DNA from: Endomychus coccineus
Lineage: Eukaryota; Arthropoda; Insecta; Coleoptera; Endomychidae
Assembly: GCA_958510875.1 (NCBI GenBank)
Contig: OY294069.1
Coordinates: forward strand, 175,194,868 to 175,258,867
DNA length: 64,000 bases
Direction: 5' to 3'
Shown: positions 51,477-63,800 of the stretch, piece after piece
Position numbering within the stretch: the first letter of the stretch is position 1
Layout: the number at the start of each line of letters is the position of its first letter
Position numbers and translations under genes: made by a program
The notes under the pieces: model-generated
The model's database searches: none
What the model was told of the DNA's origin: nothing
Seen by the model: the letters and a program-made list of their open reading frames with translations, nothing else

Positions 51477-51692
51477 ATGATACATTTCGCCTTCATATTT
51501 ATAGTTTCCGCTATAACTTCGCAAATTGTCGTAATTTCATCCAATGGCAATTTTCCAATCGGCGAACCGCCACTAATCACTAGACCAGGGCCTGTTGATC
51601 CATTAGCGTTAGTTTTTCAATTGCTATCATTCATAAAGCGGAATAAAGCTCATTGCGAACGTTACGCGCGTGCGCACGGCCGTTTCAAGTGA
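51477..51692 (+). CDS. Hypothetical small secreted peptide (71 aa)
   Basis: The ORF starts MIHFAFIFIVSAITSQIVV, a good signal-peptide-like hydrophobic stretch. It continues NGNFPIGEPPLITRPGPVDP, then a hydrophobic LALVFQLLSF, and ends basic (KRNKAHCERYARAHGRFK). One Cys only, so no disulfide-rich toxin or defensin pattern. I do not recognise a family. The flanking DNA is unique and richer in CpG than the background. It could be a single-exon orphan peptide gene or chance. Confidence 0.3.
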   Translation: MIHFAFIFIVSAITSQIVVISSNGNFPIGEPPLITRPGPVDPLALVFQLLSFIKRNKAHCERYARAHGRFK

Positions 51693-52359
51693 AACTGGTG
51701 AATTTTGTTTTTCTCTAGTATTGTATTGGGCTAAGTTTATCGACTGAGGAACGGAGTAGGCTATACGAGGTCGGACAAAGACGGACGATAATTCATTCCA
51801 AATAGCAACGCACCCTCCGGCCAAACGTAGCGGCATGCGCCATGCGGTTCTCGCACAAATTAAATTAGTTTTTTACCTATTTTCTTTGATAATGGCTTTG
51901 GTTTTTATAATTGTTCTAGTTTAGGCCAGTTTTATGCCCCGCTATTTCAGTTTGCCTCGAGGAAATTTACGAGACTTCATGTAAGAATAGTTCGTAAGCT
52001 GGTGCAATAAAATTGCAATGACGCTCTTCTATTTCAATAATCTTTTATTGTAATGGGGCGATTTTTCCTTCTGGGCAGCTTACGTAACTTTGAAGAACAA
52101 GCCATTTCGGGTATTCGTTTCTCAATATTGAACAAACTGATGTCTTTGAACAGTTTGAAAGACACCATCATAGAATTATTTATACTCTGTTCGCTGAAAA
52201 GAGAGAATGACGTCAAAATTATGTGCAAAAAATTCATTTGAACAATTTCCATAATGAGTGCCGCGCTATCCTCATCTAACCAGAAAGAATATTTCTTTTT
52301 GTCAACACAGTAGTAGTTATAAATTATAAAATTAAAAAACTTATCTTAAAAAAATCCTC
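51693..52359. other. Intergenic DNA
   Basis: 51713-51860 is relatively CpG-rich and unique. No coding feature supported. Confidence 0.35.
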
Positions 52360-52800
52360 TGTGGAATAAAATATATTCTTGAATTCTTTCAATGGCAATT
52401 CTCTAATGGATTCGGGCAATTATTAAAATATTCAAACCCTAAAAATTTTGGGTCACTTTGAGATTTTTTAAGTCTATGAAAACCTGTACGAATATATTCT
52501 CTTATTACGAGTACTGTACATGAAAATCCTCACTGAAGGAGTACTTATCTCTGCTATTATGTGCACACTTAAGACATTCATATATACAGATTTGGGAATG
52601 TTGATATACCCAATCCCTTAAATGCTTTTCTACAGCAGTCCCTATAACCAATACTCGCAACAATTCTGATCGCTCTCTTTTGCAATCTGAAAATCTCATT
52701 TTTTACAATTACCCCAAACTAAAATAACGTAGCGTAATTGGCTTTTATTCAAAGAAAAATATGCAGTCTTTTACACACAAGGAGATAGCGACTGAAATAA
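52360..52800 (-). pseudogene. LINE C-terminal fragment, second type
   Basis: ICIYECLKCAHNSRDKYSFS near 52585 and LPESIRELPLKEFKNIFYST near 52405 are the typical end of a LINE reverse-transcriptase protein, interrupted by frameshifts. Confidence 0.7.
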
Positions 52801-52819
52801 TGTTCTCAAAATAAAAATA

Positions 52820-53770
52820 CCTCCACTTAATTTTATATTTAGGGAACAGCCTGTAAGGCTACGACTAGAACCGCAGGACTTAATCAAAGTTCTGTGGTTT
52901 GCGGAGCAGCATTTCAGAGTAGTCATCCCGTCGAGTCAGTTATGGGAATATAGCCATACGCCAAAGCATGGCACAATTTGGTATACGGATGGATCTAAAA
53001 CAAACACAAGAGTCTGAGCAAGCTTTTGCGGTCCTAGATATATTGATGGGCCGAGATGCTTGCCATTTACAGATCTGCGGAGAAGCTACTCGGCTATGGT
53101 AAATTAAATAAGACCATCTGGATCTGTTCGGACAGTCAAGCGACTGAAAAACCCGACTGTATCAATAAAACTGTCCCTCTGACGCCACCAGAAGGGTTGG
53201 TATGGCTTAGAGACCAGTCCAAAATAAGGTCAGTTTCAGGTATGAGAGTCTTAGAAAGGCTAAAGATCACAATATCGGAAGCTCTAGGATTTTCTGGCAT
53301 TCTTGACCTGTTCCTTGGAAAACCTGAGAAGAAACTGTAGAAATTCGTATACATAAGTGGGCTCTGGAGCTCTTAGACCCTTAGAATAACATCAAGACTT
53401 GTCAAAAATTGCAGAGAAGCACTGGCTGAATTGGCCTACACCGTTGCCCCTGCTGGGCCAGAGCTAATGGTCACATTATTAAACAGCGTTGAAGGTCTCG
53501 CCCTTCGAAACCAGCTCAACAATCAGTTGTCTGACTTGCAGCTGAACTCACCAGGCATGAGGTCGACCAAGCTCTTTACAAAGATCTTGCGCCTAGGCTT
53601 TCCAGGAAACTCCTGTCTCTTAATAGGAGGAAGCTCAGGGAGATGACCGAAATCTATACGAGACACTGTCGTCCTGATAGACACCTCTTACGGGCATTGT
53701 AGATGACCCAGATGTACGATATGTCGCGAGGTGAAAGAAACTGTCTCTCACATCCTTTTGGAATGTTATT
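52820..53770 (+). pseudogene. LINE RNase H domain remnant (R1/jockey-like)
   Basis: WYTDGSKT near 52980 (first catalytic Asp), WICSDSQATEKPD near 53122 (the SDSQA block), and the distal RHCRPDRHLLR near 53670 are in RNase H order. The frame is broken many times. It lies about 8 kb from the RT remnant at 43.6-44.9 kb, which is of similar type. Confidence 0.75.
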
Positions 53771-54609
53771 GTGGTATTCAGGTAACTTCACTTTCATGCT
53801 GTCGATTTGATCATTGCAAAAATCCGTATGATAATTACCTTCCTCAGAAATACATTTTACATTGCAGATAACTCCTCGTATTCGTACACTACAAACTTTG
53901 GCAGATGGCCTAGTTTCCAGTAGGCTAATATCGTTGGGTCGTTGATATGAGTATACTCTTCAGCGTTGTTGTTATTGTTATCGCCTGTTGTTTTCGTTGG
54001 ATTTCTATTCTGAGTGAGGCAGCGTACTCGAGAGTGTCGTACCCCTATATAAAGAAAATCCATTACTCAGTCCTGATCTAAATTTCTATTTTACGCATAT
54101 GAATCACATTTCAAAGCAAACTAGCATTCGGATGAATCACAGTTAGATACAATTGCCAGGTCAAGTTGAGACTAGATAATAATTGGGAAAACCCAATGGA
54201 AATTATTTATTCTATCAAAAATATACTCGGGCACCTGCTTATGATTTAAGGGCAAATGTTTAAGTCTATATGAGCCATTCTTGAAGCTTATAAATGTTTC
54301 AATTGATCGGTGACGATTTTCCTGATTTTTCGATATTTAAGTAGGCAAAAAAAATCGTATTATTAGTATTGTTGCTAACATTGACAATGAATTACTTACA
54401 AAAGAAGTCCATTTGATAATTTTCCTATTTTTACATGTACAGGGTGCAGCAGAACCTTTTAAGCAATTTTCAGTGATATATATAGAGAATAACGGTTTTT
54501 CTTTCAGAATCCAACAGAAAATACCATTTTAACATTCTGTTTGATTTGATGCCACGGCCCTCAGGTTTTATTGAACCATGGTTCACTAGACGATGGTGAA
54601 TTGAATGAA
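53771..54609. other. Intergenic DNA without identifiable feature
   Basis: A GTACAGGGTGCAGCAGAACC string near 54437 resembles the end of a transposon, but no partner was found. Confidence 0.35.
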
Positions 54610-55535
54610 ACCAGAGTATCACTAGGTTCAACATTCCCGACAAATTATAGCCCTTGAATATTATGGTTAAAATGCTTTTTTACTTCTCGTCAAAATTTTG
54701 CAATTAAGAAAATGTTTTTTGGTAACAATAGTACATAAAAAATGCTACTATTTTGATCTATTACGATTTCTACTTCTTTGTAGGATAGGGGTGCAATAAT
54801 TATCGCAGTAGCTACCTATCAAGGACTTATTAATTTTATTGAAAGACCAACAGAAAACGAAGTTTTTAAGTCACTCTTAAAGCTAGCGGGTTAGCTTCAA
54901 AATACTCCGAAATTCTCCGTTCATTTACTACTCCTCTTCTACCTCTTTCTGCATCTTGCCTTTCTGCCATCATAAAGTGTAGGTTTACGAAAGTATGCGC
55001 TTCCGGAATTCGCCGATCATGTACATTCTCCAGGCATTATATGCCTTACATCTTGCTTCGTCATAGATCAGATGCATTTTGGCATATTCTTGGTTTGAAA
55101 ACATTTGTCTTGCCATAATTAGTGGATCAATTATGAAACAATTAAATCGTCCTATTTCTTTACAGCACTGACATATTGAATAACAGGTAGCTACAGCGAT
55201 AATTATGGAAAAAATTATTTGACCTTCCAAAGGAGTTGTGATGTAGAGGTACAATTATCATTCGTTTTGTGAATATTCTTTTTAAAGCAAAGTTTCCAAT
55301 AATGTAAAAGTTCTGGCAATAGATATACAAGGGGTGTCTTATTCCACCCCTTTCCTACAAAGAAGTAGAAACCACAATAGGTCAAAATAGTAGCATTTTT
55401 TATGTACTATTGTTACCAAAAAACATTTTCTTTAATTGCACAATTTTGGAGAAGAGTAAAAAAAACATTTTAACCTCAATGTTCAAGGGCTGTAATTTGT
55501 TAATGTTGAACCTGGTGATACTCTCGTTCATTTGA
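54610..55535. mobile_element. Transposon with about 190-bp inverted repeats and a transposase scrap
   Basis: The arms share GAGTATCAC.AGGTTCAACATT and TTTTTGGTAACAATAGTACA in inverted order (54617-54800 and 55360-55530). Inside, on the minus strand, MARQMFSNQEYAKMHLIYDE (from 55116) resembles the helix-turn-helix start of DUF4817-type transposases. It is followed by stops. Confidence 0.65.
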
Positions 55536-55642
55536 TGTTACACTATTTACAAATACTCAAATCCCTGAATCGATAAACTTTTAACAAAAATTACTATAGA
55601 CAAACCAGCAGATGTATAAGGGGCAATCCACTCTCTTCTTTT

Positions 55643-56130
55643 TTGGCTAATATTTTCCTAAGTGAACTTGACACCTCCTTGCAAACAAAATTAAATCAGT
55701 TTCCAAGAGTTTGGCATATATATGTCGATGATATTTTCGAGATAATAAGTGAAGATTTTGATTTACATGGCTTTTTGAACACGACTAATAGCCAAATTGA
55801 TTCACTCAAATTAGAAACAGAAGCAGACAAGCAGCTTCCTTCACTTTATATTAGAATCATAAATTCAGAAGACCCACTCAAACAAATAGGTATGCTCCTC
55901 CGGAGTTTTTAATTAGAAAATAGCTCCATTTAATAATCTTATTCATAAATTATTAAACGTTCATTTGAGCCAGCAAAAGTATAACAACGGAGTTGAGAAG
56001 CTTCAGCAAATAGTGTTGGATAATGGTTACGACAAATATTTGATCAATAACTTAATTGAAATTCAACCAATTGTCCAAATTGGGGCCACTACCTTCAAAT
56101 AGTTCAATAAAATTCGAAAATTTCATTTAC
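55643..56130 (+). pseudogene. Penelope-like element, family B, RT part
   Basis: HIYVDDIFEIISEDFDLHGF is the catalytic xxDD block of a PLE reverse transcriptase, followed by LKLETEADKQLPSLYIRI. Downstream text (NEVEKLQQIVLDNGYDKYLI) matches the family B copy at 17.6 kb. It is then interrupted by a LINE. Confidence 0.8.
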
Positions 56131-56139
56131 CATCTTTCA

Positions 56140-56880
56140 GGCGAATTCGCAGGAACAGTATCGGAGCTCTCATAAACGGCTCTAAACATAATGAATAAGT
56201 TGTGTCATGAGGAGGAACTTACTGTAAATCTTCTTAAAACCACTATAGTTGCCTTTGTCACAAAGAAAGTACCGAGAAGACTAAATTCACCTGTTCTGAA
56301 TGGGATAGAAATTCAAATTGCACAAGAGGCAAAATTAGTCATTTTTGTTCACAAGCTGACATGGAATCAACACCTACAGGGAACAATCCAAAAGTGCACG
56401 ATAGCCCTCAACCTTTGAAGAAGGATGTGTTAGAACAACTGGGGGCTACAACCAAAAATGATCACATGGCTATACCACAAGGATCATTAAAGCCATGATA
56501 GATAAGCCAAAGAGTTCATTGAAGAATCAACGTCAGAAATCACGGAGTATCTACTAAGACATAATAGAAGATCAACTAGAATCATGATTGTGCTCTTGAC
56601 AGGGCATTGTAGACTCAACGAACACATGAACAACATCGGACTGGCAGATACCACCCTATGTAGGTTCTGCCGAAAAAACCTAAGAAGGCTAAGGTTCACA
56701 ACGACAGGAAAGGCAAAAACCACAACTCTCCCTTTATATGGAGGACCCGAGGTCTGGCTTATGGTGTCTAGTAATAAAGACGAGTCTAGACAGGGAACTC
56801 TAACATAACAAGAGGGTATACACAATAGATCTGCAAGATCGTGTGTGGGAGGCTCCTAGCCTACAAGCCCTACACAAATC
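56140..56880 (+). pseudogene. Jockey/R1-like LINE fragment nested in the PLE
   Basis: VNLLKTTIVAFVTKKVPRRL, then LVIFVHKLTWNQHLQGTIQK and MIVLLTGHCRLNEHMNNIGL are the RT thumb and RNase H end of a LINE. It splits the family B PLE between positions that are contiguous at 17.75 kb. Confidence 0.75.
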
Positions 56881-56884
56881 TACA

Positions 56885-57345
56885 ATATATCATCCATCAG
56901 TAATTAATAATTCAATAATTTGTTTTCTAAATTTGCAATACAATCCGTTTATAGAGGTAAGAACAAGCTAAAAAACCGTTTAGGCAAAGTTGTGGTCAAG
57001 ATGCTATGTGGGCCAACCAAGACCGAATTTTCTAGCTCGGTTTAAAGAACATTTTGCCCATGTAGAGGAAAACAATTTCTCAAGAAAGTTTATAACTCTT
57101 GAAACACAGTAATGACAAATATCCAGGTAATTTAGAAGGGGTATAAGAAGCAATTCAAAGAATTCAGATTTATCTCTAGCTGAGGGTAATCCCTTATACA
57201 CCCTACTAATTTTAAATAAGATTTAAGCCGACATATTTTTATTTCTAATTTAGTTTACTCTGATGACGGCTACTTGGTAGCTGAAAGGTTGTCAGTACTT
57301 CAACAGTATTTTTATTGTATAAGGGTGATTGTTTCTTATTTACAT
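56885..57345 (+). pseudogene. Penelope-like element, family B, 3' part
   Basis: LQYNPFIEVRTS, RCYVGQPRPNFLARFKEHFA (GIY-YIG region) and a tail matching 18.2 kb. The hammerhead-like core at 57260-57288 has CTGATGA, a GGCTAC/GTAGCT stem with TTG loop, and GAAA. Confidence 0.75.
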
Positions 57346-57699
57346 TACGTAACTCAAAAGACATTCTACTGATTCAGCCTGGCTCAAGCGAATAATAATG
57401 GCTTGAGGGAACAGGCAGGTGAGTTTGTTAATATTACATCTTATACTGCCTTTTCATATTCCCCCGTACATCGGCCAATACTTTAAAAATACTAATTCCC
57501 ACATATTTGTATAACAAACAGTTTTGAATTTCCCCTCTCCGTTCGGTGAGTTAAAAACACTACTACGTTGAGTAAAATACAAACAGGCAATAGAGCGGCT
57601 CTACCATCACCGGCCAAGAAACACAAAATAGGGTAGCCGGTTGGAAAGAGAACGCTTAGGGGTTTGCGAGAAAAGAAGGGATGCACGCGAGTATATCAA
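57346..57699. other. Intergenic DNA without identifiable feature
   Basis: Nothing supported. Confidence 0.35.
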
Positions 57700-58123
57700 T
57701 AAAGTTAACACGTACGTTTTAAGGGTTGTATTTTTTGGTGATTTGTGCAGTGCGAGTGGGAGCGAGAAGAGGCGGCGTTAGCAATCCTAGCTGCTGCAGG
57801 CGTGTTACTCCGTTCCCGGGTCTTGGAGCTTACATACATTCGCTGTCAAAACCTCCTGTTTTAAGCATTTTTGTACATCGCGCTGTAATAATATTTGTTG
57901 TATTATCGTAATATTTTGTCGGTGCGATCCGACATCCGGTTTGAATTCGACAGTTGCCCGATAAGTCGGTGACGATTCGAAGAAAATAATCGAGTTAACT
58001 CAATGTACAGATGATATGACTTCGAGAGATTTATCTTTTGTTGTGTTGGATCGGAACGTGATTTTTTAATTTGTTCATAACAACGCGAGAGCTGGACATT
58101 CGTGCAAGGACTACTCAAGTGAG
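57700..58123 (+). promoter_or_regulatory. Possible 5' UTR exon or promoter region of a plus-strand gene
   Basis: Unique DNA, richer in CpG than the surroundings (GCGAGAAGAGGCGGCG). It ends at a strong donor AAGTGAG|GTGAGT at 58124. It has no long ORF. Such features fit a non-coding first exon of a gene further right, but a retroelement leader is equally possible. Confidence 0.3.
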
Positions 58124-58669
58124 GTGAGTGTCTTGTAAACAATCTAAGCTTGGTCGAATGAATTAATCTCGCCTGATGTATGATTGAATAAATACTTTCA
58201 TTCAATAGTTTCGTCGCTTACAAAAACAAAATTAAGTCGAGAGAATCGAAATAGGAATTTCACCCTAGACTGTTTCGGCACACATTGGCATCATCAAATA
58301 ACTCATTTATTTGAATAAATATAACAATAGATAATGAGAAAATTAAAAAAATGCGTGTGAACTTAAATCATAATTGGTTGGATTTTAAATCAAATGAATT
58401 GTTGAGTTAATATGTCAACATGCATTTGGATAACACCGAAAACTGTACATTTATCTTTGATTATGTATCTGATATCTGAATGATCACCAATTGAACCAAT
58501 ACCTCGAATTACATTGTTCCAAAGGTGGATGAAACTAGTCTAGCTATGTTGAAAATTGAATTTAATTCAAAGTATTCTATTAATAAACTAAAAGAGTTCA
58601 CAACCTGTGCATGAACTATAAAACTATAAATTCGAAATAATCACCCTTATCCACTAAAAATACTGTTGA
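58124..58669. other. Intergenic or intron DNA
   Basis: Nothing supported. Confidence 0.3.
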
Positions 58670-61600
58670 AGGACCTTTCATCATCAGCCATCATCAGAGT
58701 GAACTCTATTTTCTGAGGAAGTTGGTAGTTGAAAGGTCCTTAGTTCTATAATAGTATTTTTAGTGGATTTAGTATTTATAGTGGCAAAGTACTCTATGTT
58801 TAAAATAGTCCATTAATAGGATAATTAGTTGAACTTTGGTCTACCGTATAGGTTAGGAGATAGAATAAAAGGATTTTTTTAAACTATTGTCAGTAACATT
58901 CCACACAAATTTCGTTGTTTGAATTATCGATGTTTTTTGATATGATAATAATAATAGTAATATAAACTTTATTGAGGTTTGTACACAAACATAAGACAGT
59001 ATCTAAAGTTTCGCAATAGTGCTCTATTTTCTGATGAAGGCTACTTGGTAATTGAAGGATTCTTAGTATTTTAATAGTATTTCCAAGTGGATAAGAGTGA
59101 TTATTTCGTATTTTTAATGGTAATCTATTCTATGTTTTAAATATTCCATTATTAGGGTAATTAGTTTCACATTCGGCTACTGTTTAGACTAGGAGATAGA
59201 ATAAGAGGATTTTTTAAAACTATTGTCTAAAATAATCCACACGAATTTCGTTGTTTGAATTAACAATGTTTCTTGATATGATAATAATAATAATATAAAC
59301 TTTATTAAGGTTTGTACACAAATATAAGACAGTATCTACAGTTTCGCAATAGTGCTCTATTTTCTGATGAAGGCTACTTGGTAATTGAAGGATTCTTAGT
59401 ATTTTAATAGTATTTCCAAGTGGATAAGAGTGATTATTTCGTATTTTTAATGGTAATCTATTCTATGTTTTAAATATTCCATTATTAGGGTAATTAGTTT
59501 CACATTCGGCTACTGTTTAGACTAGGAGATAGAATAAGAGGATTTTTTAAAACTATTGTCTAAAATAATCCACACGAATTTCGTTGTTTGAATTAACAAT
59601 GTTTCTTGATATGATAATAATAATAATATAAACTTTATTAAGGTTTGTACACAAATATAAGACAGTATCTACAGTTTCGCAATAGTGCTCTATTTTCTGA
59701 TGAAGGCTACTTGGTAATTGAAGGATTCTTAGTATTTTAATAGTATTTCCAAGTGGATAAGAGTGATTATTTCGTATTTTTAATGGTAATCTATTCTATG
59801 TTTTAAATATTCCATTATTAGGGTAATTAGTTTCACATTCGGCTACTGTTTAGACTAGGAGATAGAATAAGAGGATTTTTTAAAACTATTGTCTAAAATA
59901 ATCCACACGAATTTCGTTGTTTGAATTAACAATGTTTCTTGATATGATAATAATAATAATATAAACTTTATTAAGGTTTGTACACAAATATAAGACAGTA
60001 TCTAAAGTTTCGCAATAGTGCTCTATTTTCTGATGAAGGCTACTTGGTAATTGAAGGATTCTTAGTATTTTAATAGTATTTCCAAGTGGATAAGAGTGAT
60101 TATTTCGTATTTTTAATGGTAATCTATTCTATGTTTTAAATATTCCATTATTAGGGTAATTAGTTTCACATTCGGCTACTGTTTAGACTAGGAGATAGAA
60201 TAAGAGGATTTTTTAAAACTATTGTCTAAAATAATCCACACGAATTTCGTTGTTTGAATTAACAATGTTTCTTGATATGATAATAATAATAATATAAACT
60301 TTATTAAGGTTTGTACACAAATATAAGACAGTATCTAAAGTTTCGCAATAGTGCTCTATTTTCTGATGAAGGCTACTTGGTAATTGAAGGATTCTTAGTA
60401 TTTTAATAGTATTTCCAAGTGGATAAGAGTGATTATTTCGTATTTTTAATGGTAATCTATTCTATGTTTTAAATATTCCATTATTAGGGTAATTAGTTTC
60501 ACATTCGGCTACTGTTTAGACTAGGAGATAGAATAAGAGGATTTTTTAAAACTATTGTCTAAAATAATCCACACGAATTTCGTTGTTTGAATTAACAATG
60601 TTTCTTGATATGATAATAATAATAATATAAACTTTATTAAGGTTTGTACACAAATATAAGACAGTATCTACAGTTTCGCAATAGTGCTCTATTTTCTGAT
60701 GAAGGCTACTTGGTAATTGAAGGATTCTTAGTATTTTAATAGTATTTCCAAGTGGATAAGAGTGATTATTTCGTATTTTTAATGGTAATCTATTCTATGT
60801 TTTAAATATTCCATTATTAGGGTAATTAGTTTCACATTCGGCTACTGTTTAGACTAGGAGATAGAATTAGAGGATTTTTTAAAACTATTGTCTAAAATAA
60901 TCCACACGAATTTCGTTGTTTGAATTAACAATGTTTCTTGATATGATAATAATAATAATATAAACTTTATTAAGGTTTGTACACAAATATAAGACAGTAT
61001 CTACAGTTTCGCAATAGTGCTCTATTTTCTGATGAAGGCTACTTGGTAATTGAAGGATTCTTAGTATTTTAATAGTATTTCCAAGTGGATAAGAGTGATT
61101 ATTTCGTATTTTTAATGGTAATCTATTCTATGTTTTAAATATTCCATTATTAGGGTAATTAGTTTCACATTCGGCTACTGTTTAGACTAGGAGATAGAAT
61201 AAGAGGATTTTTTAAAACTATTGTCTAAAATAATCCACACGAATTTCGTTGTTTGAATTAACAATGTTTCTTGATATGATAATAATAATAATATAAACTT
61301 TATTAAGGTTTGTACACAAATATAAGACAGTATCTACAGTTTCGCAATAGTGCTCTATTTTCTGATGAAGGCTACTTGGTAATTGAAGGATTCTTAGTAT
61401 TTTAATAGTATTTCCAAGTGGATAAGAGTGATTATTTCGTATTTTTAATGGTAATCTATTCTATGTTTTAAATATTCCATTATTAGGGTAATTAGTTTCA
61501 CATTCGGCTACTGTTTAGACTAGGAGATAGAATAAGAGGATTTTTTAAAACTATTGTCTAAAATAATCCACACGAATTTCGTTGTTTGAATTAACAATGT

Positions 61601-61930
61601 TTCTTGATATGATAATAATAATAATATAAACTTTATTAAGGTTTGTACACAAATATAAGACAGTATCTACAGTTTTGCCATAGTGTTCTATTTTCTGATG
61701 AAGGCTACTTGGTAGTTGAAGTGAAGGGTCCTTAGTACTTTAATAGTATTTTTAGTGGATAAGGGTGATTATTTCGTATTTATAGTGGCTGAGTATTCTA
61801 TATTTAAGATATTCCATTATTAGGATAATTAGTTTCACATTGGGCTGCTGTATAAGTTAGGAGATAGAATAAAAGGATTTTTTTAAACTATTGTCAATAA
61901 TATTCCACTCGAATTTCGTTTTAGTTACAG
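58670..61930. repeat. 333-bp tandem array derived from a PLE (family B) tail
   Basis: TCGCAATAGTGCTCTATTTTC recurs at 59011, 59344, 59677, 60010, 60343, 60676, 61009 and 61342, a 333-bp step, with a variant at 61675 and a diverged first unit from about 58670. The central units are nearly identical. Each contains CTGATGAAGGCTACTTGGTA and the phrase GTGGATAAGAGTGATTATT, homologous to the PLE tails at 18.2 and 57.3 kb. Each also has an ATA ATA trinucleotide run. Confidence 0.95.
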
Positions 61931-62139
61931 AAAATTGAATCGTGTATAATTTGTTCTTTTCCATTTGTCATAACAATTAATATTGAATTTTCAGCATCGA
62001 TAATCTTATAGGCTATGATAAATTTAAAAATATTGACTTTACAATATATAAAGTCACACCGCTGCTTGAATTAGCTCAGGGTAACGCCTTGTTTGCATTA
62101 TTATCTCTAAATAGTTTATAAACAGGCACATTTATTTAT

Positions 62140-62235
62140 AATTTAGTTTACTCTGATGATAGCTACTTGGAAGCCAATAGGTCCTAAGTACAGTATTTTA
62201 ATGGATAAGGGTGATTATTCCTTATTTATAGTGCA
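62140..62235 (+). repeat. PLE family B tail fragment
   Basis: CTCTGATGATAGCTACTTGG and GGATAAGGGTGATTATTCC match the tail at 18.2 and 57.3 kb. Confidence 0.6.
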
Positions 62236-62780
62236 ATCTTATTTAGTTTGTATGATATTGCATCACATTTTCGGAAACCATAGATGAACCTTAGAAATGA
62301 TTTCTGGACTTTTTCAATGAGTGTGAACAATGGCTATATAATACATCACAGTAGTTAAAATCACTTGTAACGAGAGTATCGCCATAATTTAGTAATAAGC
62401 GAATTAAATAGCAATAATTTTGAATTAATAAAATGTCTTTGTATGCATTTAGAAACAAGGTTATATAAATACAAATCGGTATCCAAGCACAGATGGCTGA
62501 GAACGGATATTTCCGTGAAATTATGGAAAATTTTATTTTGGCGGATTAGCTAATAGACTTCGCTTATAGTATAGTAAGGGAAATAAAATGCCTTACTTTT
62601 CAATAAACCGATTCGAAAATTTCTAACAATGATTTAATAAACTAAACTTACTAAAATTAATATCAATTGCTCCAGTAAATATCTCAAAAACTATGAGCAA
62701 TTGTTTTACAATCATTTTAGATTGTTTAATCGAAAACAAAATATTTGTATCAACTTTATAAGAACAACTTATAAGTGTCC
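62236..62780. other. Intergenic DNA without identifiable feature
   Basis: Nothing supported. Confidence 0.35.
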
Positions 62781-62784
62781 ATCA

Positions 62785-63125
62785 CGTTATAAATGTTCGT
62801 CTTTACGTACGTTTCGGTCTCACGACCATCATCAGAAGACTTATTTTGTTAAAAAGGGATTAACTAAAACTAATTAGCACAAGCGTCCATATCGCACAAT
62901 TTTCAATCAAAAAGCTCATGCCGTCGAAACGAACAGAACCACGATTGAAAATTGTGCGATATCGACGCTTGTGCTAATTAGTTTTGGTTAACCCCTTTTT
63001 AACAAAATAAGTCTTCTGATGATGGTCGTGAGACCAAACGTACGTAAAGACGAACATTCATAACAGAGTGCTAAGGTGACCTAATTCCCGAGAATTTTTT
63101 ATATAATTCATACTGGGTCAAGAAT
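62785..63125. mobile_element. Inverted pair of family C PLE tails
   Basis: Same organisation as 29170-29620. Arms with CGCACAATTTTCAATC face each other around a short centre. The minus-sense hammerhead-like core (62799-62840) is perfect. The plus-sense one (63011-63051) lacks one base of GAAA. Confidence 0.75.
62799..62840 (-). ncRNA. Hammerhead-ribozyme-like motif (family C), well conserved
   Basis: Identical in all stems and core to 29221-29262: stem I GTCTT/AAGAC, stem II GGTC/GACC, stem III ACGTACGT. Confidence 0.6.
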
Positions 63126-63800
63126 CTTATTATATTATTATAGGTTTATCCGAAATCTGAATATGGCGACAATTTCATTGTGAATTACAATTCGACAAGA
63201 AAATGTAGCAATCCCCTTGCCAAATATGAATCACATAATCCGTTAAGAAAATCATTTCCGTATAGAGATGATTAAAATAATATGCATGGTGATTTGAAGT
63301 CCATACTAGATTTGAATATTTTGAATCGTATAGATATAATTTATGTGAAGCTGGAGCAATTCCTTTATTATAGACGAATCTTCCAGTGGAACAAAGTGAA
63401 ATAGAACTTCGTGAATTCATTACTTGATAAACAGCTTAATATCAAACTTCCTTCCAGCGATGATTCCTTCTCTATATAGAGAATGAATTGAACGATCACT
63501 TTATCAATATAGCACCAACAATGTTAATTATGAAAGATCCAATTGTGAATTGCAAACCGAATCACAATGATTGGATTGTGGTAAGCCTTTGAACAACGCT
63601 TATTCATCGTATCACCTCTGAGGAAATATATATACTGTGTGTTCTATCTGTATTTTGAAACTGAATATACATGCCTTTGTTGTTAATCTTTTATGGAAAT
63701 TTTTTCAGTCAGCTACAGTTTCTTTACCCAGCAGTGATCATGCTCGTCACAAAAAATAAACAGCCTATAAGCTGAAAGTTATTTCATATATTTAGGGGAT
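63126..63800. other. Intergenic DNA without identifiable feature
   Basis: An 81-codon minus-strand ORF (63175-63420) has no recognisable content. Confidence 0.3.

Noticed and set aside
58670..61930. CRISPR-like array
   Set aside because: The repeats are contiguous 333-bp units without unique spacers and the DNA is eukaryotic.
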